Below are positions 26,230-35,343 of a stretch of DNA of 64,000 nt, one piece after another. The stretch is from Plantibacter sp050587525. GTDB taxonomy: Bacteria > Actinomycetota > Actinomycetes > Actinomycetales > Microbacteriaceae. Position 1 is the stretch's first letter; each line of letters begins with the position of its first letter. The stretch is taken from contig NZ_JBOBFT010000006.1 of the NCBI RefSeq assembly GCF_050587525.1, positions 207,479-271,478 on the forward strand, given 5' to 3'. Under the pieces are notes generated by a model. That model was not told the DNA's origin. It did no database searches and saw only the letters and a program-made list of their open reading frames with translations. Both the position numbers and the translations under genes were made by a program.

Positions 26230-26324
26230 CCGACCACCCTTCGACAGGCTCAGGGACCGGACCCCGTCACCGAGCCAACACCCGGTCACCGAGCCCAACA
26301 CCCGGTCACTGAGCCTGTCGAAGT
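26230..26324. repeat. REP-like palindromic repeat cluster
   Basis: One TTCGACAGGCTCAGGGACC copy, two partial CGGTCACCGAGCC copies and a facing CACTGAGCCTGTCGAAG lie between the convergent ends of the dehydrogenase and metalloprotease genes. Confidence 0.85.
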
Positions 26325-26344
26325 GCCCCACCGAACCGCATCGA

Positions 26345-29300
26345 TCACCGCCCATAGGCGACCTGAACCCCGACCGCGTCGAGTTCACTGAATCGCAGAT
26401 CCTGGGAACCCCCGTTGCATTGCGGGTAGTGCATGATCGACACCGAGTCGTACGGGGTGAGCGGCGTCCAGTCATCGTCCTCGTAGCAGGTGCCGGCCTC
26501 GGGCCTCGTGTGCTCGTGCCTGAACCCGAGGGCGTGCCCGAGTTCGTGCGCGATGATGTTCGCCGGCGCCCATCCGGATGTCGTGAGGGACGGCGTGACG
26601 AGCACGTTGCGCTGCGCTTTCGGGGTGTTCGGGAAGAACGCGCGAGCGATGTAGCGGCTCGTCTCGGTGGGTTCGACGGAGAACACGACCGAGTCGTTCG
26701 AGGTCGTGCAGGCCCCGTCCTGACTCGGGTCGTAGACGAAGCGGATCGCCGACGATGCGCCCTCCCAGATGGCGCCACCGTCCCGCATCGCTTCGACGAC
26801 CGACGGTTTGCGATCCGCGAAGTCGTCGCTCACGCAGTAGCTGAGCGCGCCGACCTCGGGAGCGCTCCACAACGTCGGCGCATCGTCGACCCCGGTGTTG
26901 GCGGTGAGGGCTGCCGGGTCCGGTCCTCGATGGTCCGCCCCTGTGATGCGGTCGAAGAAGCCACGCAGCGCGGATTCGTCCACCACGGGTTCGTCGCCGT
27001 TGACGATGAACTGCCCGTCGACGTCCTCATACGCGGAACCGAGGAACTCCTCCCACGACGGCGGTACCGCGCCGATCGTGGTGGTCTGGTCGGGCGCCCC
27101 CGTCCGGCTCGGCGTCGTCTCGCTCTGCAGCACGGCGTCCGGCTGCGTCGGCCTCTGCATCGCCCGCTCAGGCGGGGCGATCTGCCCCTTGGTCGAGCCG
27201 ATGACGAAGGACTTCGAGAACCCCAGGAGCTCCAGCTCCGGAAGGGATCCGATCAGCGGCAGCTTGACGCGCAGCCCTCCGGCGACCGCGGCCTTCACGA
27301 CCGCTTCGAGCTGGTAGTCCACACGCCCGTCCACGACGTCGACGGTGGCCGTCGCGCCGAATTGGGCGGATGCCGTCAGGTACGGACCGGCGAGGCCGTA
27401 GATGAGGATCGAACCGCTGAGCATCGGTCCGGCGACGATCGTCGCCTTGCCGTGCGCCCCAGCGCTGACCGATGCTCCAGAGGATCCGGTCGACGAGGTG
27501 CTGACAGTCTGCAGGCCGCTTGACGATCGGTAGATGAAGCCGTACTCCGCGGTCCGGCTCACTCGTTGGGCGAATCGGACCTCGCCTCGTGCTTCGGCCG
27601 ACAGGTCGACCTTCACCGAGAGATCGAAGGACGGGACGATCACCACCGGGACCGGGCCGACGAAGAACACCAGCGCATCCGCGGCGATCGAGGCGAGCTG
27701 CTTGCGGAGTTCCTTCGTCCAGGACGCGCTGAGGTTCACGGTCGCCACGACCTCCCCGGCGATCACCGTGTGCAGCACGACGGAGAATTCGCGCACGGTC
27801 GGGACCGGGATGAATCCCCACTTCCATCTGACGCCGACGTCGAGTGCGACGTGCAGCCGCAGCGCGAGCGAGGCTTCTGCGCGCAGATGGATCCCGCCGG
27901 CGGCGACGACCCCGGCTTTCGCCGCGTCCTTCGTCTCCGCGCTCGCCTCCGTCGTGTCGGACGACGTGCCGTCCGACCGCCAGGCGAGTTCGAGCGGGTA
28001 GGAGATCGCCGTGTTGAAGACGTCTCCTTCGGCACTGAGCGCGCGCGGGCCGCTGAGCGCTTCGGTCCCGTCCTTCACGTGGTCGACTGCGATCGGCTGG
28101 GCGCCGAGGTCGAACTCGTCGGAGTCAACGTCGGAGACGGTGATCCCGGCGTCACCGCCGGGTTCACGGATCGACTCGATCTCGTCGTCGCTCTCGTAGA
28201 CCGGAGTGTCCGGGATCCCGAGGCCTGTGGCGGCACCGATGATGTCCCGCTGCTCATCCAGCTTGACCTGATGGAAGACGTTCTCGATGGTCGCCTGGCT
28301 CGTGTAGACGGTCCAGTATCCGTTCACGAGGTCGATCGACGTCACCGTTCGCATGTACCCGTCCGGGGCCGCCGGCGAGCTCGGACCGACCACGAACGCA
28401 CCCGGGGCGTAGGCGGGTTTGCGGTCGAAGACGAGGCTCTCTGCATCTGAGGCGATGAGCTGTGCCACGCCGTCGTCCGTGCTCGCCTTCCACACCGCGT
28501 CGGCGTCCGCGGCGCGCACGGTCTCTGTGTCTCCCACAACCCAGGCGTCCGCGTCATACACGATCGCGTCGTCGTCGGGGAGGCGCAGATCGACCGTCAC
28601 CGAGGCGCGGCCTTCGTTCTTCGCGCGGTCGACGGCGACGGCTTCGAACGTGTACCTGTCGCTCGTCGGGGCGCTCGTCTCGAACTCCCAATTCACGGCG
28701 CTTCCGTGTTCGTAGCGCAGGACAGCCGTGCCGATCAGGAGCCGCTGACGGTTCTCGTCCAGTCGTCCGGTCGCCCAGATCTCGACTCGCTCGATGGTGT
28801 TGCCGGCCTCCGTGACACGACCGGACATGGTGAAGGTGCTCGCCGAACCGAGGTCGACATCTGCATCCTGCGACGGCGAATCGATCGTGAGGGTCGACGG
28901 GGTGTCGTCCTCGACCGCCGCGCCGAGCACGGACCCGATCGTCGTGACCGAGGCCTCGGTGGTCCCGCGCTGCACCTGCAGCTCGGAGGCCCCTGCGGAC
29001 ACCGCGCCGATGGTGAGCTGCGGGATCGCACCGAGAACGGGGTCGACCACTACTCCGCGGCCTCGCCCGAGGATAGGACGATCGAGCTCGACGAGCGTCG
29101 TCGTCGTGGTTGCGGAGGCTCCGACGAGTGCGATCACGTACTGGGCGTCGGCCGAGACGTTCGCTGCGACGCGTTGCGGAGCGGTGTCGGAGACCGACGT
29201 CGTCTTGGTCGTCGGCTCACCGAAGGTGAGTCCACCACGAAGATTCGCGGCGGACGCGTTCGCGGCCGCCTCCGGCACCCACCCGCGGACGTCCACCCTG

Positions 29301-30067
29301 ACCGAGGCCGAGCCGGTCGGCGCGACGACGGTCGTCGACCCGTCAGCGTCTGGAGCCACGAAGGTCGAGAGGAAGCTGTCGCCTTCCGGAAGGTCGAACC
29401 GTTGGCCTCCCAACGAGATCGTCTCCGCCGGGCCGGTGTGACTGAGCGTGACGAACACGGCGCGCACACCCTCGCTCGGCACGCCGCCCTGTCCGGTCAA
29501 GCCCACCACGAATCGGCCGGTGGTGAGACCGTCGAGTCCCAACCCCGTCGTCTCGTCTGCACGGGTGACCGGTGCGTCGAGTTCGACGACCGATCCGGGA
29601 GCGTTCGGTTGGCCGGAGAAGCCGGCGAGCATTTCGACCCGCAGCGGCGCGGACGCCGTCCCCCAGAGGGAGACGGCGCCGTCACGGATCGGGACGAGCA
29701 CGGTCGTCGACGCCGATCGTCCGCCGTTCGTGTGCAGGGCGGGCGAACCGCCCGCGTGCACCGTGACGTCCTCGCCGGGGCTCAGCACACTGACGCGCAG
29801 GAGTGCCGAGCGGTGGCCGCGACCGGCCGGCCCGAGGTCGACGATCGTCGCTGCGTCGGTGCTGAGCCGTTCACCGTGACCCGCTTCGCTGTCGATGAGC
29901 GGCAAGGTGCGATCGGGAAGCACCCGTTCGGCCAATTCGGGACCGCTCGTGAGTGCGACGTCGGAGGAGGTGGGGGCCGTCGCTCCGGCCGGTGCCGTGT
30001 AACCGACGACGACGAGCGCGCTGCACAGCACGACTCCGAGCCCGCTGCGGAGCAGACGCGCGATCAT
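26345..30067 (-). CDS. Giant secreted protein with C-terminal astacin-like metzincin domain
   Basis: A 1240-residue protein from ATG 30067 with a Sec signal peptide (SGLGVVLCSALVVVG, cleavage near ATA). The first 420 residues are beta-rich and unassigned, a domain of about 100 residues near 420-530 looks Ig-like, and a long beta-rich middle (about 700-1000) follows. The C-terminus holds the zinc site HELGHALGFRHEH (His1174, Glu1175, His1178, His1184) and the Met-turn SIMHYP (Met1212), both diagnostic of metzincins and closest to astacins. Its ATG overlaps the upstream anchored-protein gene by ATGA. An extracellular protease is inferred; substrate unknown. Confidence 0.85.
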   Translation of the reverse strand: MIARLLRSGLGVVLCSALVVVGYTAPAGATAPTSSDVALTSGPELAERVLPDRTLPLIDSEAGHGERLSTDAATIVDLGPAGRGHRSALLRVSVLSPGEDVTVHAGGSPALHTNGGRSASTTVLVPIRDGAVSLWGTASAPLRVEMLAGFSGQPNAPGSVVELDAPVTRADETTGLGLDGLTTGRFVVGLTGQGGVPSEGVRAVFVTLSHTGPAETISLGGQRFDLPEGDSFLSTFVAPDADGSTTVVAPTGSASVRVDVRGWVPEAAANASAANLRGGLTFGEPTTKTTSVSDTAPQRVAANVSADAQYVIALVGASATTTTTLVELDRPILGRGRGVVVDPVLGAIPQLTIGAVSAGASELQVQRGTTEASVTTIGSVLGAAVEDDTPSTLTIDSPSQDADVDLGSASTFTMSGRVTEAGNTIERVEIWATGRLDENRQRLLIGTAVLRYEHGSAVNWEFETSAPTSDRYTFEAVAVDRAKNEGRASVTVDLRLPDDDAIVYDADAWVVGDTETVRAADADAVWKASTDDGVAQLIASDAESLVFDRKPAYAPGAFVVGPSSPAAPDGYMRTVTSIDLVNGYWTVYTSQATIENVFHQVKLDEQRDIIGAATGLGIPDTPVYESDDEIESIREPGGDAGITVSDVDSDEFDLGAQPIAVDHVKDGTEALSGPRALSAEGDVFNTAISYPLELAWRSDGTSSDTTEASAETKDAAKAGVVAAGGIHLRAEASLALRLHVALDVGVRWKWGFIPVPTVREFSVVLHTVIAGEVVATVNLSASWTKELRKQLASIAADALVFFVGPVPVVIVPSFDLSVKVDLSAEARGEVRFAQRVSRTAEYGFIYRSSSGLQTVSTSSTGSSGASVSAGAHGKATIVAGPMLSGSILIYGLAGPYLTASAQFGATATVDVVDGRVDYQLEAVVKAAVAGGLRVKLPLIGSLPELELLGFSKSFVIGSTKGQIAPPERAMQRPTQPDAVLQSETTPSRTGAPDQTTTIGAVPPSWEEFLGSAYEDVDGQFIVNGDEPVVDESALRGFFDRITGADHRGPDPAALTANTGVDDAPTLWSAPEVGALSYCVSDDFADRKPSVVEAMRDGGAIWEGASSAIRFVYDPSQDGACTTSNDSVVFSVEPTETSRYIARAFFPNTPKAQRNVLVTPSLTTSGWAPANIIAHELGHALGFRHEHTRPEAGTCYEDDDWTPLTPYDSVSIMHYPQCNGGSQDLRFSELDAVGVQVAYGR

Positions 30068-30639
30068 GCGCGGCCACCGATCCTGCGGGCACGGACCACG
30101 AGGCCGAGCGCGATCGCGATGACCGCGGCGACGATGAGCGCGAGTGGAAGCGTCCAGCCCGAGTTCGCCAGCCAACCGCTCTTCGCCGCAGCCGACCGCT
30201 CATCGTCCGTTCCCGTGTCGGGTGCGCCCGGGGTGATCGATCCCGGCGCCGGGTCAGCACCCGGACCGATGTCGATGCGCGAGGATCGTGCGGAGAGGAC
30301 CTTCCCTGCAGTGTCGACATAGGTGAATGCGACGTCGGCGTCGACGCTCGCGTCCGCATCGATCACCAGCGCGAGCTCGCCCGCGCCGACGTCGACGATC
30401 GTCGTCAGGCCGAATGTCGTCGGTCGTGGCGTCGTTGGCAGGGCTTCGTCCACCGTGCGCATGGTGAGCCTCGTGTTCTCCGGCGTCACGTCCGGATGCT
30501 CCACGTCGACCCACACGGCAGCGGTGCCGGGTGGGGCGGTCGAGGTCACCTCGACTCCGGTGGAGGCGTCTGCGGGAGCCGATGAGGCACCGACGAGTAC
30601 CGCCGCAATGGCGATGGTGGACAAGAGATCGAACCGCAC
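30064..30639 (-). CDS. Small secreted protein with C-terminal membrane anchor (LANSG signal)
   Basis: A 191-residue protein: signal peptide at 1-26 (AIAAVLVGASSAPADA), a beta-rich domain of about 100 residues, a Pro/Gly/Asp linker, then LANSG, a hydrophobic helix (WTLPLALIVAAVIAIALGL) and RARR tail. LANSG departs from the LAxTG sortase E motif only in Ser for Thr, so it is either a sortase substrate or a plain membrane anchor. It overlaps the giant metzincin gene by 4 bp, implying a joint surface function. Confidence 0.75.
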   Translation of the reverse strand: MRFDLLSTIAIAAVLVGASSAPADASTGVEVTSTAPPGTAAVWVDVEHPDVTPENTRLTMRTVDEALPTTPRPTTFGLTTIVDVGAGELALVIDADASVDADVAFTYVDTAGKVLSARSSRIDIGPGADPAPGSITPGAPDTGTDDERSAAAKSGWLANSGWTLPLALIVAAVIAIALGLVVRARRIGGRA

Positions 30640-30952
30640 GATGAACCACTTCCTGAGCTACTCGTGTTTTATATTTCTGACACGGTAGCCCGGAGAGGGG
30701 GGACGCACGGCGCCCGGGTCGACATCCCGGGGCGCTTGCGTGGCGGTCGCGGCGCAAGATCCGCGCCACGGTCGGACAGAATGACAATCCTGGGAATCGG
30801 CCCACAATCCTGGCCGATCTCTCCCATCCGTTGCCGTCTGTAGTACGTGCCCATCTGCGCCGTGATATCACGTCACCTGCCCGGTGATCGCACGGGGGCG
30901 CCGGAGTGATGCCGGGGTATCCGTCGATGGCGCATCGGAGCGCCGACTCCGT

Positions 30953-31055
30953 CCCCTCCGAGGGGCTCAGGGCCGGCCTCCGGGCACTGCGCACGGACCT
31001 CGCCTCCCTTCGAAACACTCCGGGACCGGCGCCCGGTCGCCGAGCCCGTCGAAGC
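30953..31055. repeat. Degenerate REP-like units
   Basis: CTCCGAGGGGCTCAGGG, CTTCGAAACACTCCGGGACCGG and CCGAGCCCGTCGAAG are diverged copies of the REP unit found elsewhere in the window. Confidence 0.6.
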
Positions 31056-31067
31056 CCTCCACACCGT

Positions 31068-31152
31068 AACTCCTTCGATTTCGACAGTCCGGAAGCGAGA
31101 ACCCCGGAAACATGCGGCGGCCGCTCGGTCCGATGCGCCGATCGAAGGAGTT
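31068..31152. repeat. Intergenic inverted repeat, ATCGAAGGAGTT word
   Basis: AACTCCTTCGAT at 31068-31079 is complementary to ATCGAAGGAGTT at 31141-31152, with a 61-base loop. The same 12-base word forms the arms of the nested repeat at 40598-40784, 9.4 kb away, which is how it is recognised as a family. Confidence 0.75.
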
Positions 31153-31191
31153 GTGCTCAATCCCGAGGGCAGCTCAACACCCCGGGAACGA

Positions 31192-31225
31192 CGAAGGGCC
31201 CCACGGCGTACCGTGGGGCCCTTCG
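31192..31225. terminator. Strong stem-loop after rplA
   Basis: CGAAGGGCCCCACGG (31192-31206) pairs perfectly with 31211-31225 around a CGTA loop. It sits 25 bases past the rplA stop and is the likely end of the secE-nusG-rplK-rplA transcript. The U-tract on the minus strand is weak. Confidence 0.85.
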
Positions 31226-31249
31226 TGCTCAACGAGTGAGCTGCAGTGC

Positions 31250-31939
31250 TTAGAAGACGTTGACGTCCAGCGGGATGCCGGGGCCGAACGTGGTCGACAC
31301 GGCGCCCTTCTGGATGTAGCGGCCCTTGGAGCTGGACGGCTTCAGACGAACGACCTCTTCGAGGGCTGCATTGATGTTCTCTTCGAGCTGCGAAGCGTCG
31401 AACGAGGCCTTGCCGACGACGAAGTGCACGTTGGAGTGCTTGTCGACGCGGAACTCGATCTTTCCGCCCTTGATGTCGGAGACGGCCTTGGCCACATCCG
31501 GCGTCACGGTGCCGGTCTTGGGGTTCGGCATGAGGCCACGGGGTCCGAGGACCTTACCGAGACGACCGACCTTGCCCATGAGCTCGGGGGTGGAGACTGC
31601 CGAGTCGAACGAGGTGTAGCCGCCGGCCACCTTCTCGATGAGCTCGTCGCCGCCGACCTCGTCAGCGCCAGCAGCGATGGCGGCTTCAGCAGCCGGTCCC
31701 GTTGCGAACACGATGACGCGAGCCGTCTTGCCCGTACCGTGCGGGAGGATGACCGTGCCACGGACCATCTGGTCCGCCTTGCGCGGGTCGACACCGAGCT
31801 TGAGGGCGACCTCGACGGTGCTGTTGAACTTCGCGGAACCGGTTTCCTTCGCGAGGGCGACCGCTTCGTTGGGGGTGTAGAACTTGTCAGCCTCGATCTT
31901 CTCGGCTGCGGCCCGGTAGGCCTTCGACTTCTGTGCCAT
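31250..31939 (-). CDS. rplA: 50S ribosomal protein L1
   Basis: A 229-residue protein with the L1 signature: VEVALKLGVDPRKADQMVRG near residue 43, VILPHGTGKTARVIVFA and VGRLGKVLGPRGLMPNPKTGTV near residue 125. It forms the L1 stalk of the 50S subunit at the tRNA exit site and represses its own operon in many bacteria. It follows rplK by 93 bases in the usual order. Confidence 0.98.
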   Translation of the reverse strand: MAQKSKAYRAAAEKIEADKFYTPNEAVALAKETGSAKFNSTVEVALKLGVDPRKADQMVRGTVILPHGTGKTARVIVFATGPAAEAAIAAGADEVGGDELIEKVAGGYTSFDSAVSTPELMGKVGRLGKVLGPRGLMPNPKTGTVTPDVAKAVSDIKGGKIEFRVDKHSNVHFVVGKASFDASQLEENINAALEEVVRLKPSSSKGRYIQKGAVSTTFGPGIPLDVNVF

Positions 31940-32032
31940 GTGCGTTCTCCTATGAGAAATGTGGTCATCTGCGCCTGGCCGGCGCTGCCACGAATGATTA
32001 AGAAAGGGCGCGAGCCCTGCGGATCGGGGTGA

Positions 32033-32464
32033 TTAGCCCTCGACGGTGATGCCCATGGAACGGGCGGTGCCGGCGATGATCTTCGATGCAGCCTCGATGT
32101 CGTTCGAGTTCAGGTCGGGAGCCTTCTGCTCAGCGATCTGACGAACCTGCTCCTTGGTGAGCTTCGCGACCTTGACGGTGTGCGGGGTTCCGGAACCCTT
32201 GGCGACGCCGGCAGCCTTCTTGATGAGCTCGGCGGCCGGGGGCGTCTTCAGGATGAAGGTGAACGAACGGTCCTCGTAGACGGTGATCTCCACGGGGATG
32301 ACGTTGCCGCGCTGCGACTCGGTCGCTGCGTTGTACGCCTTGCAGAATTCCATGATGTTGACGCCGTGCTGACCAAGGGCGGGGCCGATGGGGGGAGCGG
32401 GGTTGGCGGCGCCGGCCTGGATCTGCAGCTTGATCAGACCCGTGACCTTCTTCTTCGGTGCCAT
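32033..32464 (-). CDS. rplK: 50S ribosomal protein L11
   Basis: A 143-residue protein with [20 protein letters not shown] and [17 protein letters not shown], the N-terminal domain that binds 23S rRNA and release factors and interacts with thiopeptides, and an RNA-binding C-terminus ending [21 protein letters not shown] precedes the ATG. Length and position after nusG are standard. Confidence 0.98.
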
Positions 32465-32563
32465 GTTTCTTCCTTCTTTGTGGGTTCGAGTGCCATCGGA
32501 TGATGGGCGCTCTCCCGCGCGCCCGGTGGGCGGCGGTGGTTCGAGAAAACTTGGGGTGCTCGG

Positions 32564-33499
32564 TTAGAGCTTGGTGACCTGGTCGAAGCTGAGCTCGACG
32601 GGCGTCTCACGCTCGAACAGGGAGACGAGGACCGTGAGCTTGCCGCTCTCGGGCTTGATCTCGCTGATCGATCCGGGGAGACCCGCGAACGAGCCTTCCT
32701 TGATCGTGATGGTCTCGCCGATCTCGAAGTCGACCTCGGCCGGGATGACACGCGACTGCGTCGCGCTGCCCTTGGCGCCGGAACCCTTGACGGGTGCGGT
32801 CTCCTTGACCTCGACGAGGCTCTTCAACATGTTGAAGGACTCTTCGAAGCGGAGCGGGGTGGGGTTGTGCGCGTTGCCGACGAAGCCCGTGACACCGGGG
32901 GTGTGGCGGACGACCGACCAGCTGTCCTCGTTGAGGTCCATGCGGACGAGCACGTAGCCGGGGATCCGGACACGCGTGACCATCTTGCGCTGGCCGTTCT
33001 TGATCTCGACGACGTCTTCCATGGGCACTTCGACCTGGTAGATGTAGTCGGCGACCTCGAGCGTGGACTTGCGCTGCTCGATGTTGGCCTTCACCTTGCG
33101 CTCGAATCCGGCGTAGGAGTGGATGACGTACCACTTGCCGGGCAGGAAGCGGAGTTCCTTGCGGAAGGCGTCGTAGGGGTCTTCCTCCTCGACGGGCTCT
33201 TCCTCTTCTTCGGAGATGGCTTCAGCGGCGGCTTCGACTTCTGCGGCCTCGTCCAGCTCGAGAGCGTCTTCGACGACTGCATCGGCTTCGGGGTCGACTG
33301 CTTCGGCCATGGCGTCCAGGACTGCGTCGAGGTCGACCTCGTCGGAGTTCTCGTCTTCGACGTGCAGGGCGTTGTGCTCAGCAGGGTCGACCGAGTGCTC
33401 GTCGGCTGCGAGTACGTTGCCCTCCTGGGCTTCGTCGTCCTCCGAGGACTGCTCAGCGGCGGTCGCCCAGTCGACGTCGTTCACGTTTCGCTCAGACAC
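32564..33499 (-). CDS. nusG: Transcription termination/antitermination factor NusG
   Basis: A 311-residue protein from GTG 33499; ATG 33514 is in frame but has its ribosome-binding site too close. The NGN domain (KWYVIHSYAGFERKVKANIE) starts near residue 130, and the KOW domain (FAGLPGSISEIKPESGKL) is at the C-terminus. The first ~130 residues are strongly acidic (Glu/Asp/Ala), a known trait of high-GC actinobacterial NusG. It binds RNA polymerase and Rho or ribosomal S10. secE precedes it and rplK follows. Confidence 0.97.
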   Translation of the reverse strand: MSERNVNDVDWATAAEQSSEDDEAQEGNVLAADEHSVDPAEHNALHVEDENSDEVDLDAVLDAMAEAVDPEADAVVEDALELDEAAEVEAAAEAISEEEEEPVEEEDPYDAFRKELRFLPGKWYVIHSYAGFERKVKANIEQRKSTLEVADYIYQVEVPMEDVVEIKNGQRKMVTRVRIPGYVLVRMDLNEDSWSVVRHTPGVTGFVGNAHNPTPLRFEESFNMLKSLVEVKETAPVKGSGAKGSATQSRVIPAEVDFEIGETITIKEGSFAGLPGSISEIKPESGKLTVLVSLFERETPVELSFDQVTKL

Positions 33500-33607
33500 T
33501 GAATTCCATTCCATTCCTGTTGCACGCCATGCGGATGTTCCGCCGGACGCCGCACCCGATCCGGGTACGAGGCGGTCATGCCGCCGTTGTTCGATTGTGG
33601 GGCTGGA

Positions 33608-33886
33608 CTAGCTCGCCGCCGGCGTACCGAACACCAGCGTGACCACCCAGGCGAACACGAAGTCGATGCCGTACACGAGGGCCATCATGATGACGACGAA
33701 CACGAGGACGACAGCCGTGTAGCTGATGAGTTCTTTCCTGGTGGGGGTGACGACCTTCTTGAGTTCGGCCACCACCTGCTTCAGGAACAGGATGATCCCC
33801 GCGAAGAACCCGCGCCGTTCGGCGCGATCTGCCTTCGCCTTGACGACGACGTCCTCACCGGGCGTCTCGCTTGTCTTCGGGGCCAC
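33608..33886 (-). CDS. secE: Preprotein translocase subunit SecE
   Basis: A 92-residue protein from GTG 33886. The amphipathic helix FLKQVVAELKKVVTPTRKEL and the single transmembrane helix AVVLVFVVIMMALVYGIDF are the conserved SecE core that clamps SecY. The start lies 43 bases past tRNA-Trp, with which it is probably co-transcribed. Confidence 0.97.
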   Translation of the reverse strand: MAPKTSETPGEDVVVKAKADRAERRGFFAGIILFLKQVVAELKKVVTPTRKELISYTAVVLVFVVIMMALVYGIDFVFAWVVTLVFGTPAAS

Positions 33887-33928
33887 TCGTTACACCTTTC
33901 GTGTGCCGGCACTCGTCGTGCCGACTCG

Positions 33929-34001
33929 CAGGGCGGACAGGACTTGAACCTGCAACCTGCGGTTTTGGAGACCGCTGCTCTACCAATTGAGCCACCGCCC
34001 T
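33929..34001 (-). tRNA. tRNA-Trp (CCA)
   Basis: The minus strand folds as a 73-nt cloverleaf: acceptor AGGGCGG/CCGCCCT, D arm GCTC, anticodon stem GCGGT/ACCGC with loop CTCCAAA (anticodon CCA), T arm with GGTTCAAGTCC, and discriminator G. No CCA is encoded. Its position before secE is conserved in actinobacteria. Confidence 0.95.
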
Positions 34002-34202
34002 TCAGTGCAGATGCACTGCAGGGGTCGAATCTACCTGCATTTTCCCACCCGCTTCCACCTGGACAGACTCTCGACTGCTCACGGGGAAAATAGGCGCAAA
34101 AAAGCATGGCAGATTTCAACTACCTCCTTCAAGTGTACGGCACGCTGGACCCGGTGACAAACGCCAGGGCTTCATGCAGGAACTCGGGAGGTGTTCCGCC
34201 GA

Positions 34203-35039
34203 TCAGATCTCGTGCGAGAGTTCCTCGTCGAGTTCGTCGTGTGCGCGATTGTTGCGGGATCCCGCTGCGTACGCGGTCTCGTCGAGGCCGCGGCTCCAGT
34301 AGCCGATGACGAGTTGCTCGCGACGATCGAATCCGATGCCGAGGCGCAGGTGCGTGCGGATCGCCTTCACCGTCTCGGATTCGGCGCCGACCCAGACCCG
34401 GACGGATTCCGTGGCCGTCGGCAGGTCGAGGAGCTCGACGGCGTCAGCGAGGAGCGAGACGTCCGCCGAATCGCCGCCGTCGCGGTGCAGCCAACGGACC
34501 TCGAAGCCCTCCGGAGTCGCGAAGGGCTGCTCCTCCGCGGCATCGGCGACCTCGATCAGGGCGATGCCGCGCTGCTCCGCGTCGAAGCCCTCGATCATCG
34601 ATGCGATCGCCGGCAGTGCGGTCTCGTCGCCGACGAGGAGCTTCCAGCTCGCATCGCCGATGAGGTTGCCGCCGCCGCTCAGGACGCCGATCGTCGAGCC
34701 GATCGCGGCCGAGGCGGCCCATGACCCGGCGACCCCTCCCCCATGCAGGACGAACTCGACGTCGAACGTTCCGGCGGCGTCATCGATGCTGCGGATGGTG
34801 AAGGTACGGACGCGCTCTCGCGCCCCGGCCTTCCAGACGTAGCGGCCGAAGGCGCGTTTCGGCAGGTCGAACGCGCCGCCCGCGGGATCGGGGAAGAAGA
34901 GTTTGACGTTCGGTTCGCGATGCGGTTCCGCGAGATAGACCGCGGCGCCCGGTCCGCCGAAGGTCACGCGACGAAGGCGTGGGGTGACGTCGACGACCGC
35001 CGTGACGGCGATCTCCTGGGGCAACTGCTGTTCGGTCAT
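34203..35039 (-). CDS. Siderophore-interacting protein (ferric-siderophore reductase)
   Basis: A 278-residue flavin reductase. The FAD-binding barrel comprises LRRVTFGGPG, FGRYVWKA and RTFTIRSIDDAAGTFDVEFV with the conserved R-x-[YF]-[ST] motif. GSWAASAAIGSTIGVLSGGG follows, then the NAD(P)H-binding domain with LLVGDETALPAIASMIE, VWVGAESETVKAIR and a final GYWSRGLDE. It releases iron from ferric siderophores in the cytoplasm. An iron box overlaps its promoter. The stand-alone SIP domain protein at 963-1403 matches its second half. Confidence 0.93.
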   Translation of the reverse strand: MTEQQLPQEIAVTAVVDVTPRLRRVTFGGPGAAVYLAEPHREPNVKLFFPDPAGGAFDLPKRAFGRYVWKAGARERVRTFTIRSIDDAAGTFDVEFVLHGGGVAGSWAASAAIGSTIGVLSGGGNLIGDASWKLLVGDETALPAIASMIEGFDAEQRGIALIEVADAAEEQPFATPEGFEVRWLHRDGGDSADVSLLADAVELLDLPTATESVRVWVGAESETVKAIRTHLRLGIGFDRREQLVIGYWSRGLDETAYAAGSRNNRAHDELDEELSHEI

Positions 35040-35043
35040 GGAA

Positions 35044-35062
35044 TGAGCATAGGCTCACCTAA
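35044..35062. promoter_or_regulatory. DtxR/IdeR-like iron box
   Basis: On the minus strand the site begins TTAGGTGAGCCTATGCTCA, matching the first half TTAGGT and the central CCTA of the DtxR/IdeR consensus. It ends five bases before the ATG of the siderophore-interacting protein gene. Iron-dependent repression is inferred. Confidence 0.65.
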
Positions 35063-35115
35063 CCCCCTCGTGCACCTCCCCACGGGAACCGCGAGCGCAC
35101 GATCGGCAGAGCGAA

Positions 35116-35343
35116 TCACCGGTGGCGCTTGGCGAACTGTTCTGCCTGCTTCGTGGCGGCCTTCGTCGCCTTCTTGCCTTCCTTCACGGCACGCTTGCGA
35201 ATCTTCTTGACCTGCGGGTCGTTCCAGGCGGACAGTGCCACCTGGCGGATCTCGCGGTAGCGCTCACGGCCGGCCTTCGCGCCGAGCACGTAGGCGGTGA
35301 CGCCGACGGCGATAATGAGGATCCAACGGAACGTTTTCGACAT
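35116..35343 (-). CDS. Small membrane protein (YtxH-like)
   Basis: A 75-residue protein from ATG 35343 with AAAGG upstream. One N-terminal helix (FRWILIIAVGVTAYVLGAKAG) is followed by a short conserved GRERYREIR and a Lys-rich amphipathic tail. This layout, one helix then a basic coiled tail, is that of YtxH-like proteins; function is unknown. It may be co-regulated with nothing nearby, as both neighbours are separated by gaps. Confidence 0.75.
   Translation of the reverse strand: MSKTFRWILIIAVGVTAYVLGAKAGRERYREIRQVALSAWNDPQVKKIRKRAVKEGKKATKAATKQAEQFAKRHR

Larger units (their letters stand above)
30640..31249. other. 610-base gene-free region between the secreted pair and rplA
   Basis: It holds, in order, an upstream region for the anchored-protein gene, a stem-loop ATCGGCC/GGCCGAT (30797-30819), the palindrome CGTGATATCACG (30861-30872), degenerate REP units (about 30953-31055), the inverted repeat at 31068-31152 and the rplA terminator at 31192. 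Short open frames here lack protein-like composition and ribosome-binding sites, so I call no gene. Confidence 0.6.

Noticed and set aside
30669..30854. A 61-residue minus-strand open frame in the gap before rplA
   Set aside because: It has no ribosome-binding site and Arg/Pro-rich random-like composition.
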